Assembly: GCF_035474595.1 (NCBI RefSeq) | Contig: NZ_DATIND010000009.1 | Location: forward strand, 1-64,000 | DNA from: Longimicrobium sp. | Lineage (GTDB): Bacteria > Gemmatimonadota > Gemmatimonadetes > Longimicrobiales > Longimicrobiaceae | Length of the DNA stretch: 64,000 nucleotides | Direction: 5' to 3' | Part shown: in pieces, positions 13,764-22,037 of the stretch | Layout: each line of letters begins with the position of its first letter | How positions within the stretch are numbered: the first letter of the stretch is position 1 | Notes under the pieces: generated by a model | Told to the model about the DNA's origin: nothing | Seen by the model: only the letters and a program-made list of their open reading frames with translations | Databases searched by the model: none | Translations under genes and position numbers: made by a program

Positions 13764-14900
13764 TCACGGCGCCGCGGCCACCGCGGGGTGCCCCACGGTG
13801 CCGGTGCCGGTATCGATCAGGGTGCTGGCTGCCGGCGTGGCCGGGTCGGTCCAGCGCAGGTGCGTAACGCCGCCCGCGGTCTCCAGGTACACCAGCCGTC
13901 CGTCCGGCGTCCACGCCGGCTGCGACTTGCTTCCCGCGCCCGAGGTCAGCTGCTGTACCGCGCCGCCGGAGATGGTGAGGAGGAAGATCTCCACCGAGCC
14001 GGTGCGGTTGGATACGAAGGCCAGCGTCTTCCCGTCGGGGCTGAAGGCGGGCTCCACCTCGGCGGTGTTCCCCCCCGCCAGCAGCGACGGGGCCGCGTTG
14101 CCCACCTGCTCGAAGATGTCGGCGGTGCCGTTGGCGGTGGCCACGAAGGCCAGCGTGCTCGACGGCGCCCACGACGGGTACGTCTCGATGGAGCCGTCGA
14201 AGCCGAAGGCGGGGGCGGCGCGCTGGGGGTTCGAGGCGTTCGCGCCGGCCACGTACACCTTGGTGACGTCGCTCTCCAGGTAGGCGTACGCCAGCCGCTG
14301 CCCGTCGGCCGAAAGCGCCGGCGTGGTCTCGTCGCGCGGGGTGGTGGTCAGGCGCGTGTTGGCGCCGCCCGCGAGCGGCACGCTCCACAGGTCGCCGTTG
14401 CCGCTGCGGTAGCTCACGAACACCACGTTCGACCCTGCCACCGTGGGGTCCTGGTCGTCGCCCGGGTCGGTGGTCAGCGCCGTCAGGTTCTGCCCGTCCA
14501 GGTCCACCCGCCAGATGTCGCGGTTGCCCGCCACCACCCGCTCGAACACCACCACCGGCGGCGCGGCCACCGTCAGCTCCGCCGTCCCCACCTTCTTCGG
14601 CGCGCTGGCGGTGATGGAGACGGCGCCGGCGCGCAGCAGCTTCACCGTGGCGTTGTCCACCACCTGCGCGGCGTCGGCCGGGCGCACCGTGAGCGTGTAG
14701 TCCCCCGGCGCCAGCGGCTGCCCCGCGGAGGTGACGCTGAGGGTGATGGTGGAGCCGCGCTCCAGCCGCCCCGAGGTGGTCACCGCCAGCGGCGACGCGA
14801 TGTCGGTGGGCCCGCCGCCGCCGTCGCAGGCGGCAAGGAGCAGCGACGCGGTAGCCAGTGCGGCCAGGGCGCGGGTGGGGCGGAAGCGGAGAGTGGACAT
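13764..14900 (-). CDS. TolB/WD40-like beta-propeller lipoprotein
   Basis: 378 aa. MSTLRFRPTRALAALATASLLLAAC gives a lipobox with Cys25. Residues about 35-125 form an Ig/Big-like beta domain. From about 130 come five or six TolB-type blades, each with D-x-W/F and P-x-(W/F)SPDG-like phrases (GNRDIWRVDLDG, PALSADGQRLAYA, PAFSPDGKTLAFVSNRTG, PAWTPDGRLVYLE). Such propellers bind proteins or peptides in the periplasm. The last base of its stop overlaps a possible GTG start of the PqqD gene, so it is in the RiPP operon, which is unexpected for a surface protein. Closely related to the propeller of the 15200-16603 gene. Confidence 0.85.
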   Translation of the reverse strand: MSTLRFRPTRALAALATASLLLAACDGGGGPTDIASPLAVTTSGRLERGSTITLSVTSAGQPLAPGDYTLTVRPADAAQVVDNATVKLLRAGAVSITASAPKKVGTAELTVAAPPVVVFERVVAGNRDIWRVDLDGQNLTALTTDPGDDQDPTVAGSNVVFVSYRSGNGDLWSVPLAGGANTRLTTTPRDETTPALSADGQRLAYAYLESDVTKVYVAGANASNPQRAAPAFGFDGSIETYPSWAPSSTLAFVATANGTADIFEQVGNAAPSLLAGGNTAEVEPAFSPDGKTLAFVSNRTGSVEIFLLTISGGAVQQLTSGAGSKSQPAWTPDGRLVYLETAGGVTHLRWTDPATPAASTLIDTGTGTVGHPAVAAAP

Positions 14901-14999
14901 GCGAGCCCTGCCGGCGGGGGTCGGGAGAAGGAGTCCGGGAAGATCACACCGAACACTGAAAATTTGGGGGGATGAGGCGATTTGCACCAGTCCCGCGAG

Positions 15000-15197
15000 G
15001 AAGTGCGGAAGTGCGTGAGTCGTAGGCGCGCGCTCGGCCGGTGATCCCGCCAACACGCACGGAGGTCACGAAGCTGTCGGCTTGCGCCGGTGCTCTCCGT
15101 GACCTCCGAGCATTCGTGAGGCCTCGTCCCGAACGCGAAAGTGCGCCGGATCACAGGGATCCGGCGCACTTCCGCATTCACGCACTTCCGCACTTCG
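15000..15197. repeat. Intergenic palindromes, including gtgcgtgag family
   Basis: Between two propeller genes. A forward arm gaagtgcggaagtgcgtgag lies near 15000-15020 and reversed words cgcacttccgcattcacgca near 15166-15185. An 11-bp pair cggaggtcacg/cgtgacctccg sits at 15060-15070 and 15098-15108. The terminator at 15139-15171 lies within. No gene. Confidence 0.7.
15139..15171 (-). terminator. Terminator of the 15200-16603 lipoprotein gene
   Basis: Perfect 14-bp stem, aagtgcgccggatc (15139-15152) with its complement at 15158-15171, loop acagg. It lies 29 bp after the stop codon on the minus strand and belongs to the gtgcg hairpin family. Confidence 0.65.
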
Positions 15198-15199
15198 GT

Positions 15200-16603
15200 C
15201 TAGAACCGCACCCCCGACGCGTGGTCGGCCGCGAACGGCGTGGTGATCGACTTCACCGTCGCCGGGCTGTCCGGGTCCAGCATGCACAGGTGGAACACCC
15301 CGCCCTGCACGCAGGTGTACACGATCAGGGCCCTGGAGCGGCTGGAGCCGTCGTACACCCACGTCGGCGCGCCGTCGCTGCCGGTGCGCGTGGTCAGCCG
15401 CGTGACCGTGCCGGTGCCCACCGTCAGCATGTACAGCTCGGTGTCGCCCGAGCGGTTGGAGGCGAACACCACCCGCGTGCGGTCCGGGCTCCACGCCGCC
15501 TCCACGTCGGCGGAGGTGCCGCCGGTCAGCAGCGAGGCCGTCCCGCCGGTCTTCAGCGGGAAGATCCCGCTCACCGAGTAGATGTCCGCCGACCCGCCGG
15601 CCGCCGAGGTGAACGCCAGCCGCGACGAGTCCGCCCAGTTGGGGCTGGCCTCGATGGCGTCGCCCGAGCCCGGGTTGGCCGCGGCCGCGCTGTCGGCGGT
15701 GGGGCGGCCGTACCAGATCTTGGTGACCCCGCCGGGCGCCCCCTGCGCCCAGGCCAGGCGCCTGCCGTCGGGCGAGAGCGCCGGGCTGGTCTCGTTCAGC
15801 CCCGTCGTCGCCGTCAGCCGGGTCTCCGTCCCACCCTTCAGGGGCACGGAGTACAGCTCGGCGTTCCCGTCGCGGTAGCTGGTGAACACCACCGTCCCCT
15901 GCGCCACCGTGGGGTTCGCGTCGGTCAGCGCGCTGGTGCTCAGCTTCTTCAGGTCGTTGCCGTCCACGCCCATCCGGTAGATGTCGCGGTTCCCGCCCGG
16001 CGCCATCTCGAAGACGATGGTGGGAACGATCGGGGTGGAGACGTACACGGTGAAGGCGAACGAGACCACCGAGGGCGGCATCTTCCACTTCCAGCGCTGC
16101 GGCGGCGTCACCGAGTCCGGCGCCAGCGTGCCCGGGTAGAAGAAGAAGGGCTGCCCCGAGGCGCTGAACGTTCCCACGTCGCCGCCCGCCATCTCCACGA
16201 AGCCCGTGCCCGCCGTAACGTTGGGCCCGGTGGCGAAGAACACCGAGATGCCGCTGACCGTGGTGCCGTCGGAGCCCATCCGCTGCGTGAGCAGGTTCTG
16301 CACGGTCACGTCGGCCGAAAAGATCGAGTCGGCGCCGTACGCCACGTTGCTGGACTGCACGAACACGTACTGCCGCTGTCCGCCGATGATGCGGTCGCCG
16401 CGCAACCCCCCGGGCGCCGCGTCGGCGCAGGAGAGCCGCTTCGACCGCACGTCCGCGTTGCAGGAGATGGCCGCCACGGTGTTGGGCGGCGTGATCGCGG
16501 GCGGATCGGCGGGGGTGATCCCGCCGCCGTTCTCCGAGCACGCGGCGAGGGCCAGGATCGCGAAAGCCGCCGCCTGTGCGCGGCGGATGCGGAGCTTCGT
16601 CAT
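15200..16603 (-). CDS. Lipoprotein: shared N-terminal beta domain plus TolB-like propeller
   Basis: 467 aa. MTKLRIRRAQAAAFAILALAACS is a lipoprotein signal (Cys22). Residues about 38-185 are a beta domain also found in the 18143-19513 protein: both have an N-terminal Cys...SC pair, a VQNLL/IRNLIPQ strand, PNVTAGTG or PTVTAGTG, DGVGTF or DVGTFSASGQPF, and a W-containing strand before PSVV/PSTV. Residues about 195-460 form a TolB-like propeller (GNRDIYRMGVDG, PALSPDGRRLAWA, AAWSPDRTRVVFASNRSG). A surface or periplasmic binding role is likely. The ATG at 16603 follows a weak ggaa. A promoter candidate lies at 16694-16721. Confidence 0.85.
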   Translation of the reverse strand: MTKLRIRRAQAAAFAILALAACSENGGGITPADPPAITPPNTVAAISCNADVRSKRLSCADAAPGGLRGDRIIGGQRQYVFVQSSNVAYGADSIFSADVTVQNLLTQRMGSDGTTVSGISVFFATGPNVTAGTGFVEMAGGDVGTFSASGQPFFFYPGTLAPDSVTPPQRWKWKMPPSVVSFAFTVYVSTPIVPTIVFEMAPGGNRDIYRMGVDGNDLKKLSTSALTDANPTVAQGTVVFTSYRDGNAELYSVPLKGGTETRLTATTGLNETSPALSPDGRRLAWAQGAPGGVTKIWYGRPTADSAAAANPGSGDAIEASPNWADSSRLAFTSAAGGSADIYSVSGIFPLKTGGTASLLTGGTSADVEAAWSPDRTRVVFASNRSGDTELYMLTVGTGTVTRLTTRTGSDGAPTWVYDGSSRSRALIVYTCVQGGVFHLCMLDPDSPATVKSITTPFAADHASGVRF

Positions 16604-16693
16604 CGATGTGTTCCGGAAGAGGGCGCGAACCGCGGAAAGGCAGAGGGCGGCTGCTACGCTCCGGCGCCTCAGAACGGCGACGGGGCCGCATGG

Positions 16694-16721
16694 AAAATAC
16701 TCAGAAATGATGAAATGGGAA
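16694..16721 (-). promoter_or_regulatory. Candidate promoter for the 15200-16603 gene
   Basis: On the minus strand TTCCCA (16721-16716), a 16-nt spacer and TATTTT (16699-16694), in an AT-rich patch (tttcatcatttctgag) that stands out locally. The start would be about 85 nt before the ATG. Spacing and -35 are imperfect. Confidence 0.4.
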
Positions 16722-16898
16722 GGGGATAGCCCACTTCGCCCCTTCCACGCCCCTTTCGTTTTCCCGCTCCCCTGATCCGGGTCCGGGGGGACAGCGGGCG
16801 TCGTTGGATTCACCGCCGCGTCTCCGCGTCTCCGCGTGGAGATCCCGCGAAGCCCGTCGCGTGCGAGAAAAGCATAGGGAATGGGGAGAAAAGAAGAC

Positions 16899-16922
16899 GG
16901 GGAGCAGCCGAAGCCGCTCCCC
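16899..16922 (-). terminator. Terminator of the precursor B-rSAM-lipoprotein-fibre unit
   Basis: Arms ggggagc (16899-16905) and gctcccc (16916-16922) around a 10-nt loop. On the minus strand the stem is followed by gtcttcttttctcccc, a T-rich tail. It lies 26 bp after the stop of the fibre gene. Confidence 0.65.
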
Positions 16923-16947
16923 GCCAGTCCAGCGTCGGCGATCGCGG

Positions 16948-18078
16948 TCAGTTCGACGGCTTCGCCGCCAGCGCCGCCTCGATCCGCGCGAGCCGCGCCT
17001 CAAGGTCGGAGATGCGCCGGTCGCGCTCGGCCACCTGCCGCTGCAGCTCGGCCGTCCGGTTCTCCAGCGCCTTCACCGCCGCGAAGTTCACCCCGTCGAT
17101 GTCGAGAAGGCCGATGGCCTTGTCGTCGGTGCCCAGGCCGAATGCCGCGCGGAAGTCCTCGGCGAAGGGCCCCATGTGCCGCACCTGCGCCCCCTCGGAG
17201 ATGTAGCTCCAGGTCGACACCGGCACGCCGCGCAGCCGCGCCAGCAGCTCCTCGCCGTCCACGCTGCCGAAGTGGTCCTTCAGGGTGCGGCTCGACGAGC
17301 AGCTGAACACGCCCGAGCCGGCGGGCAGGTTGCACCCGGTGGTCAGCGTGGCGTTGGTGCGGAAGCGGAAGCCGCCCGCGTAGCGCGCCGCGAACTCGTT
17401 GTTGGCCACCGCCTCGATCGAGTCGGTGGTGCTCTCGTCACCCGCCACGAACACGCCGTCGTGCCCGTTGGCGCTGGCCCGGTGCCCCAGCGCCACCGCG
17501 TAGTCGGCGTCGGCGGTCACGCGGTAGCCGATGGCCACGGCGCCCTGCCCGTTGCCGGCCAGGCAGTTCCCCGAAGCGTCGATGGAGCCGGTGGTGTTGG
17601 TGAAGCCGATGGCCACCGAGCCGAAGCCGCAGGCGTTGTTGCTGGCGCCCGCCGAGAACCCGGCCGTCCCGCCCACCTCGTTGCTCCCGCCGAAGGCGGC
17701 GCCGTCCACGCCCGTGACCTTGGTCTGGTCGCCGAAGGCGAAGGTCCCGAACGCGGTCGCCATCGAGCTCTCGCCGCCGGCCCACGAGTAGAAGCCGATG
17801 TTGGCGTCGTCCCACTCCGTGCCGTTGGCGTGCCCCAGCCGGAAGGCGGCCTTGAAGGGGTAGTACATCATCCGGTATCCCGCGCCGGTGGCGGGGATGA
17901 TGCCGATTCCCAGGTTGGTCACGGCCACCACCCCGCCCGCGCTGTCCACGCGGAAGCGGTCGCCCGGGGGCGAGCCGGAGCGCAGGCGCAGCAGGATGTC
18001 GGACTGCGCGGGGGCCTGCGAAACGGCCGCGAGCGTCGCCAGGGCCGCGAGAGCGAGGGTTCTCATCCGATGCATCAT
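16948..18078 (-). CDS. YadA-head-like fibre protein with S74 chaperone domain (fibre 1)
   Basis: 376 aa with a Sec signal (MMHRMRTLALAALATLAAVSQAPA). After a conserved QSDILLRLRSGSPPGDRFRVDS block, residues about 90-250 are YadA-head-type repeats (AVAIGYRVTADADYAVALGHRASANGHDG) that normally build a trimeric left-handed beta roll. SSRTLKDHFGSVDGEELLARLRGV starts an S74 intramolecular-chaperone domain with the Ser-Lys pair, and the C-terminus is a coiled coil (ALENRTAELQRQVAERDRRISDLEARLARIEAAL). Such proteins form trimeric surface fibres. It carries an extra Cys-containing insert (NNACGFG, GNCLAG, TTGCNL, FSCSS) absent from its two paralogues. It follows the lipoprotein gene by 64 bp. Confidence 0.87.
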   Translation of the reverse strand: MMHRMRTLALAALATLAAVSQAPAQSDILLRLRSGSPPGDRFRVDSAGGVVAVTNLGIGIIPATGAGYRMMYYPFKAAFRLGHANGTEWDDANIGFYSWAGGESSMATAFGTFAFGDQTKVTGVDGAAFGGSNEVGGTAGFSAGASNNACGFGSVAIGFTNTTGSIDASGNCLAGNGQGAVAIGYRVTADADYAVALGHRASANGHDGVFVAGDESTTDSIEAVANNEFAARYAGGFRFRTNATLTTGCNLPAGSGVFSCSSSRTLKDHFGSVDGEELLARLRGVPVSTWSYISEGAQVRHMGPFAEDFRAAFGLGTDDKAIGLLDIDGVNFAAVKALENRTAELQRQVAERDRRISDLEARLARIEAALAAKPSN

Positions 18079-18142
18079 CTTTCAGTCTCCTTGTCTGGCG
18101 CCGCGGCGGCCGTGCCGCGCGGCGCTGGCGGTGGCCGTGGCG

Positions 18143-19513
18143 TCAGAACGACTGCGCCTGGATGCGGAACGAGGTGTTGGTGAGCCGGCCCAGGTCCACC
18201 CTGAGCGGCGCGCGCACCGTGAGGTTGCCGATCAGCGAATAGGTGCCGGAGACCCTCAGGAACGGAACCGTTCCCGCCACCGTGCGCGCGATCCCCGACA
18301 GCTCCAGCACACCCACGGTGTTGGTGATCGAGGCCGAGTTGGTGGTCAGCACGTCGCCCGAGGCGTTCAGGTTGAAGGCGCCCAGGTGCACCGTGGGCAC
18401 CACCCCGCCCGGCGTAAGGTCCAGCACCTCCAGCCCCGCCACGGCCTCGTTCGCGGTGAGGTTCGGGAAGTTCGTGGCCGAGGTGGTGTCGGGAACCAGC
18501 GCCGTGTCCTGCGGCACCGGGGCGATGCTGTCGGGAAGCCAGTTGCTCCCCGTTTCCCACACGTTGCTGGTGGCGCCCGTCCAGGTGCGGCGGATGGGCT
18601 GCACGTTCAGGGTGATCGAGCCGCCCACCGCCACGGTGGCGCCCGAGATGTTCACCCGGTTGGCGGTGACGCTCATCACCGGCGCGCCGAAGCGGTAGCC
18701 GTGCACCACGGCCTGGTCGCCGGTCTCGGAGATGTAGTCGGCGAGCAGCGCGTCGGCCGGGGTCACGGTCCAGTCGATCGCGGTGGCCAGCGAGTCGATG
18801 TTGCCCACGGGGCTGCGCACCACGGCCGTCAGCGTGCGCAGCGTGCCCTCGCGGATGTTGGGGTTCGCCTGCACGTCGATGTAGCCGTTCTCGTACTTCA
18901 CCGGCGCGGCCACGTACAGCAGGAAGCTGAACGTGGTCACGGTGCTGGGCATGTTCAGCTGCCAGGTCTTGGGCGCCGACACCTGGAATTGCTGCAGCAC
19001 CGTGCTGTACTGGTAGAACGGCTCGCCGGCGGCCAGGAAGGTGCCCACCCCGTCGCCCACCACCGAGATGGTGCCCGTTCCCGCCGTCACGGTGGGCCCG
19101 CTGTAGAAGAAGATCCGCACCCCGTTGGGGTCGGGCGTCACGCCGTCGGTGGTGCCCAGCGCCTGCGGGATCAGGTTGCGGATGGTCACGTCGAAGGTGA
19201 AGGCCTGCGTCCCCGCGTTGTAGCTTGCGTTGGTCGAGGTCAGCTTCACGTACACGTTCTGGCTTCCCACGATCAGGCCGCGGATCCGGTCGTTGGCCTG
19301 GGTGGCGGGGCCGCAGCTCACGGTGCGCTGCGCCACGTTGCCCGTGCACTCCAGCGCTGCGATGGGGATGGGGTTACCCGGCGTGGTGGGGGTGCCGGGG
19401 CCGGATGGCGGGGTGGGGGTTACCGGGTTCGCCCGGTCCGTGCATGCCGCGGCTACGACCAGCACTGCCAGCGCCGCGGCCAGCCGGCCTGGGTAACGCC
19501 TGGGGAGTTGCAT
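18143..19513 (-). CDS. Secreted lipoprotein with modular beta domains
   Basis: 456 aa. MQLPRRYPGRLAAALAVLVVAAACT gives a lipobox (Cys24), then a Pro/Thr-rich linker. Residues about 42-190 match the N-terminal domain of the 15200-16603 protein. Residues about 285-456 match the C-terminus of the 24254-26035 protein: TWTGATSNVWETGSNWLPDS, GAFNLNASGDV, SGIARTVAGTVPFLRVSGTYSL, ending FRIQAQSF. The second part resembles the parallel beta-helix modules that begin with a W-x-(G/N)-x-W patch. It starts 23 bp after the radical SAM gene, so it belongs to the precursor B transcript. Role unknown; surface display is inferred. Confidence 0.83.
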   Translation of the reverse strand: MQLPRRYPGRLAAALAVLVVAAACTDRANPVTPTPPSGPGTPTTPGNPIPIAALECTGNVAQRTVSCGPATQANDRIRGLIVGSQNVYVKLTSTNASYNAGTQAFTFDVTIRNLIPQALGTTDGVTPDPNGVRIFFYSGPTVTAGTGTISVVGDGVGTFLAAGEPFYQYSTVLQQFQVSAPKTWQLNMPSTVTTFSFLLYVAAPVKYENGYIDVQANPNIREGTLRTLTAVVRSPVGNIDSLATAIDWTVTPADALLADYISETGDQAVVHGYRFGAPVMSVTANRVNISGATVAVGGSITLNVQPIRRTWTGATSNVWETGSNWLPDSIAPVPQDTALVPDTTSATNFPNLTANEAVAGLEVLDLTPGGVVPTVHLGAFNLNASGDVLTTNSASITNTVGVLELSGIARTVAGTVPFLRVSGTYSLIGNLTVRAPLRVDLGRLTNTSFRIQAQSF

Positions 19514-19536
19514 GGTGAACCTCGGATCAAGCGGGG

Positions 19537-20574
19537 TTATGGGACGCGCCCGGCGTAGGTGAGCGCGACGAGGCGTCGCGGCGCCGCGGGGCCGTGGGGC
19601 CCGGCCGCACCGTGCCATGGACTGCCTGGGAACTCGCGGATCCACTCCATCTTCCCCAGCGCCCGCGCGCAGCGGATGCAGGGAAAGCGGTCCAGCTCGC
19701 CGCCGCCGGCCGCCAGCCGCGCGCTCGCCTGCCGCAGCGCCGCCAGCCGCCCGGTGTACCGCTCCCACGCCGCGGTGAACGAGCCGCGGGTCAGGTCGGC
19801 CACCACGTCGGCCTCGTTGTCGCCGTACTCCGAAAGCTGGCAGCACAGCGACAGCCGCCCGCGCGCGTCCACGTAGACGCGGCGGTGCTCGAAGGTGTCG
19901 CAGGCGGGCTCGGGGCCGTCGAAGGGCGCGCCGTAGTCAAGGTACACCCCGGTGCGGCGTCCCTCGGTGCCCAGCGCCAGGATCTCGTCCCGCGCGCCGT
20001 ACCACTCGCGCGGGGCCAGGTCGCTGTCGCGCCCGGCGCTCCCGGGAACCGGCTGCGCCAGCGCGAAGTGCAGGCTCACCGCCCCCAGCGCCTCGGCCAG
20101 GTCGGCCGCCTGCCGCAGCTGGTGCCGGTCGCGGCGGTCCACCACGAACCCCAGCGAGGTGGGGACCTGCCGGCTGGTGAGCAGCGCCACCGCCAGCAGC
20201 ACGCGCCGGAACGAGCCGCGCCCGCGCTCGGCGTCGTGCACCGCCTCGTCCGCGCCCGACAGCGAGAGCCGCACGGCTGTGGGAGGATGGCGGTCCAGCC
20301 CCGGCATCAGCCGGCGCATGTGCCACCCGTTGGTCACGAAGCGGTAGCTCACCCCGCGCTCGTGCAGCGAGGCGATGATGCGCTCCCACTGCGGGTGGAT
20401 GGTGGGCTCGCCGCCGGTCATGCTCACGCCCACCTCGCCGAACAGGGCCCGGGCCTCGTCCACGGTGCGGGCGATGAGGCCGGGGTCCAGGTTGCGAACC
20501 GTGGTCACGTCGTCGCGGATGCAGTGCGGACAACGCAGGTTGCAGTGTTCGGTGATGGCGAAGCCGAGAAGCAT
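19537..20574 (-). CDS. Radical SAM protein with SPASM-like C-terminal Cys cluster
   Basis: 345 aa. TEHCNLRCPHC (Cys11, 15, 18) binds the [4Fe-4S] cluster that cleaves S-adenosylmethionine; VSMTGGEPTIHP is the GGE motif and RLSLSGADEAVHDAERG the strand that follows. The C-terminal region has CDTFEHRRVYVDARGRLSLCC and FPCIRCAR, a Cys set like SPASM/Twitch auxiliary clusters of peptide-modifying enzymes. The gene begins 25 bp after a 57-aa precursor-like peptide gene, the usual placement for a RiPP maturase. The modification cannot be predicted; the peptide has Gly/Pro-rich and Thr/Ser residues as possible targets. Confidence 0.87.
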   Translation of the reverse strand: MLLGFAITEHCNLRCPHCIRDDVTTVRNLDPGLIARTVDEARALFGEVGVSMTGGEPTIHPQWERIIASLHERGVSYRFVTNGWHMRRLMPGLDRHPPTAVRLSLSGADEAVHDAERGRGSFRRVLLAVALLTSRQVPTSLGFVVDRRDRHQLRQAADLAEALGAVSLHFALAQPVPGSAGRDSDLAPREWYGARDEILALGTEGRRTGVYLDYGAPFDGPEPACDTFEHRRVYVDARGRLSLCCQLSEYGDNEADVVADLTRGSFTAAWERYTGRLAALRQASARLAAGGGELDRFPCIRCARALGKMEWIREFPGSPWHGAAGPHGPAAPRRLVALTYAGRVP

Positions 20575-20599
20575 GCGGGTGTTTGCCTTGCGCTGAATT

Positions 20600-20773
20600 T
20601 CAGGGAACGACGGTGCTGCCGCCGCCGCCGGGGCCGCCGCCGCCGGGAATGGCGGGGCCGGTGGCCAGCGTGAGCTCGGTCAGGCGCGGCAGGTCGGCCA
20701 CCGCGGGGGCGATCCAGGGACGGCGTGCGGCGGGCGGAGCCGCCCGTGCCGCGGACGATGGACGTGTGCCCAT
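20600..20773 (-). CDS. RiPP-like precursor peptide B, 57 aa
   Basis: ATG at 20773 preceded by ggagg 6-10 nt upstream. The first 18 residues are Ala/Arg/Pro-rich. Residues 20-36, WIAPAVADLPRLTELTL, match the lasso leader pattern YxxPxLxxxGxxxxxT with W for Y, V for L and P for G; the spacing is exactly conserved with peptide A at 26158-26298. If a B2 protease cuts two residues after the leader start of the Thr35-Leu36 pair, the core is residues 37-57: ATGPAIP, then GGGGPGGGG and STVVP. It contains no Asp or Glu, so a lasso macrolactam is not possible by the known chemistry. Directly upstream of a radical SAM gene. Confidence 0.72.
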   Translation of the reverse strand: MGTRPSSAARAAPPAARRPWIAPAVADLPRLTELTLATGPAIPGGGGPGGGGSTVVP

Positions 20774-21567
20774 GTCGGTCCTCCGGTAGGAGAGGAAAAC
20801 AGGCCGAGGCGGGGCGGCCAGGGCCGTCCGCTCGGGCGGGAACTCGGTGGAAACTCGTTCAAGCGCCGCGAGACTGCCGCGGCAGCGGCTGCCGGCCCCG
20901 AACGGGCGGCGGTAGTGCTCGGGTCGCGCCGGAGGTCTGGCGCGTGATTGAAGCTTCGGCGTGGGCGCGGCTCCGGCCCTCACGGGAACGCACGGCGGGA
21001 ATCATCCCGGCCGGCGCCGCTGGGAAAATGATAGCCGCCCCTGCCGGAGGGCGCAACGACATTGGAGTTTCGGACGTGAACAGCTGGCGATGAGGCCACC
21101 CTGTGTTTCCCGAAAAGAGCCCGCTCTCGCCCGGTGGCCGCCAGGCCGCCGTCCAGCGCCCCGAGCGAGGACTGCTCCATCGCCACGGAGCAGAGCCGAC
21201 AAATCGCCGACCTCCCGCTTCCAATCAGACATTCGTAGGGAGAAAACCGTCACATCGGACTCCTCCCCGCCGGCTTCCGGAGTCGCTGCACATCGATGTC
21301 TCGCGACTTCAAAGCGTCGGAAACGGATGGGGAGGAGACTCCTCTCACCACGACGGGTTGCGTACCGCCCGGCAACGGGGAGAACGGAGTAGATAGGCCG
21401 GACCGTCCAGAATGGGACAGCCGTGTCCCACCTGCTGAATCTCCCGCAGCTCGCCCGAAGCGGAGATGCCTCACCAGGCATCGGAGACGGGGGGACGAAA
21501 GCGACCGTCGCTCCCGAGGCTCCGTTCCTCGGCGCGCGCGGGATCGCGTCTCGCCATGAAACGAGCA
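20774..21567. other. Long leader/intergenic region upstream of precursor B
   Basis: About 800 bp with no credible gene; overlapping short frames on both strands lack ribosome sites and protein-like composition. GC is visibly lower than in flanking genes. It contains the promoter candidate at 21028-21056, leaving a 250-nt leader before the precursor. The region 21240-21500 has no structure I can interpret. Confidence 0.55.
21028..21056 (-). promoter_or_regulatory. Candidate promoter for the precursor B operon
   Basis: On the minus strand TTGCGC (21056-21051), a 17-nt spacer and TATCAT (21033-21028). This is the best sigma70-like match between the fibre/lipoprotein unit and precursor B. A start near 21020 would give a leader of about 250 nt. 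Confidence 0.5.
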
Positions 21568-21568
21568 A

Positions 21569-21591
21569 CCCGGCCGCGTCGTGCGGCCGGG
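21569..21591 (-). terminator. Terminator of the precursor A-lipoprotein-fibre unit
   Basis: Perfect 9-bp GC stem, cccggccgc (21569-21577) and gcggccggg (21583-21591), loop gtcgt. On the minus strand it continues ttgctcgtttcat. It lies 36 bp after the stop of the 21627 gene. Confidence 0.7.
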
Positions 21592-21626
21592 CTGCTGTCC
21601 GGGACGGGTTGGCGTGATCCGGAGCG

Positions 21627-22037
21627 TTACTGGGGACCGCCTCGTGCGCGCTTGCAGGCGGCCTCGAGAACCGGCCGCACCTGCGCATCGCCGGCCTTCG
21701 CCTTCTGCATGCAGCTGGCGTAGCTCTCCATCGACCCGAGCCGCTGGTTGTAGTCCTTCGCCAGCGCGATGGAGTCGTCGCGCGCGATGCGGATCGAGTC
21801 TTCCACCGTCATCGGGGCCGCCGGGGCGGGGGCCGCGGCCGGCTGGGCCGGGTCCGAGCCCGCGTCCACCGGTGCCGGGCTCGCCGCCGCCGCGGGCGGG
21901 GCCTGCGCATCGTCGTCCTCGTCGCCGTTGCCGCGGCAGGCGCCCAGGAGCGCGCCGGCCAGCAGTGGCAGAACGGCCAGCCGCCGCGCGCCGCGAAGAG
22001 CGGGCGCGGCGGCCGCCAGGGTGTGCCCGAGCCTCAA
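21627..22037 (-). CDS. Small lipoprotein with acidic/Pro-Ala linker
   Basis: 136 aa from a TTG at 22037 that overlaps the stop of the upstream fibre gene (ttga) and is preceded by aggag 8 nt upstream. A long N-terminal region leads to LAVLPLLAGALLGAC, a lipobox with Cys34. RGNGDEDDDAQ and a Pro/Ala-rich linker follow, then a helical segment (MTVEDSIRIARDDSIALAKDYNQRLGSMESYASCMQKAKAG...VLEAACKRARGG) with two Cys. Possibly a small lipoprotein that anchors or caps the fibre encoded upstream; that is inferred only from translational coupling. I do not recognise a family. Confidence 0.7.
   Translation of the reverse strand: MRLGHTLAAAAPALRGARRLAVLPLLAGALLGACRGNGDEDDDAQAPPAAAASPAPVDAGSDPAQPAAAPAPAAPMTVEDSIRIARDDSIALAKDYNQRLGSMESYASCMQKAKAGDAQVRPVLEAACKRARGGPQ

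Noticed and set aside
21002-21688. 228-aa minus-strand frame upstream of precursor B
   Set aside because: No ribosome site, irregular composition, and it runs across a terminator and into the 21627 gene.
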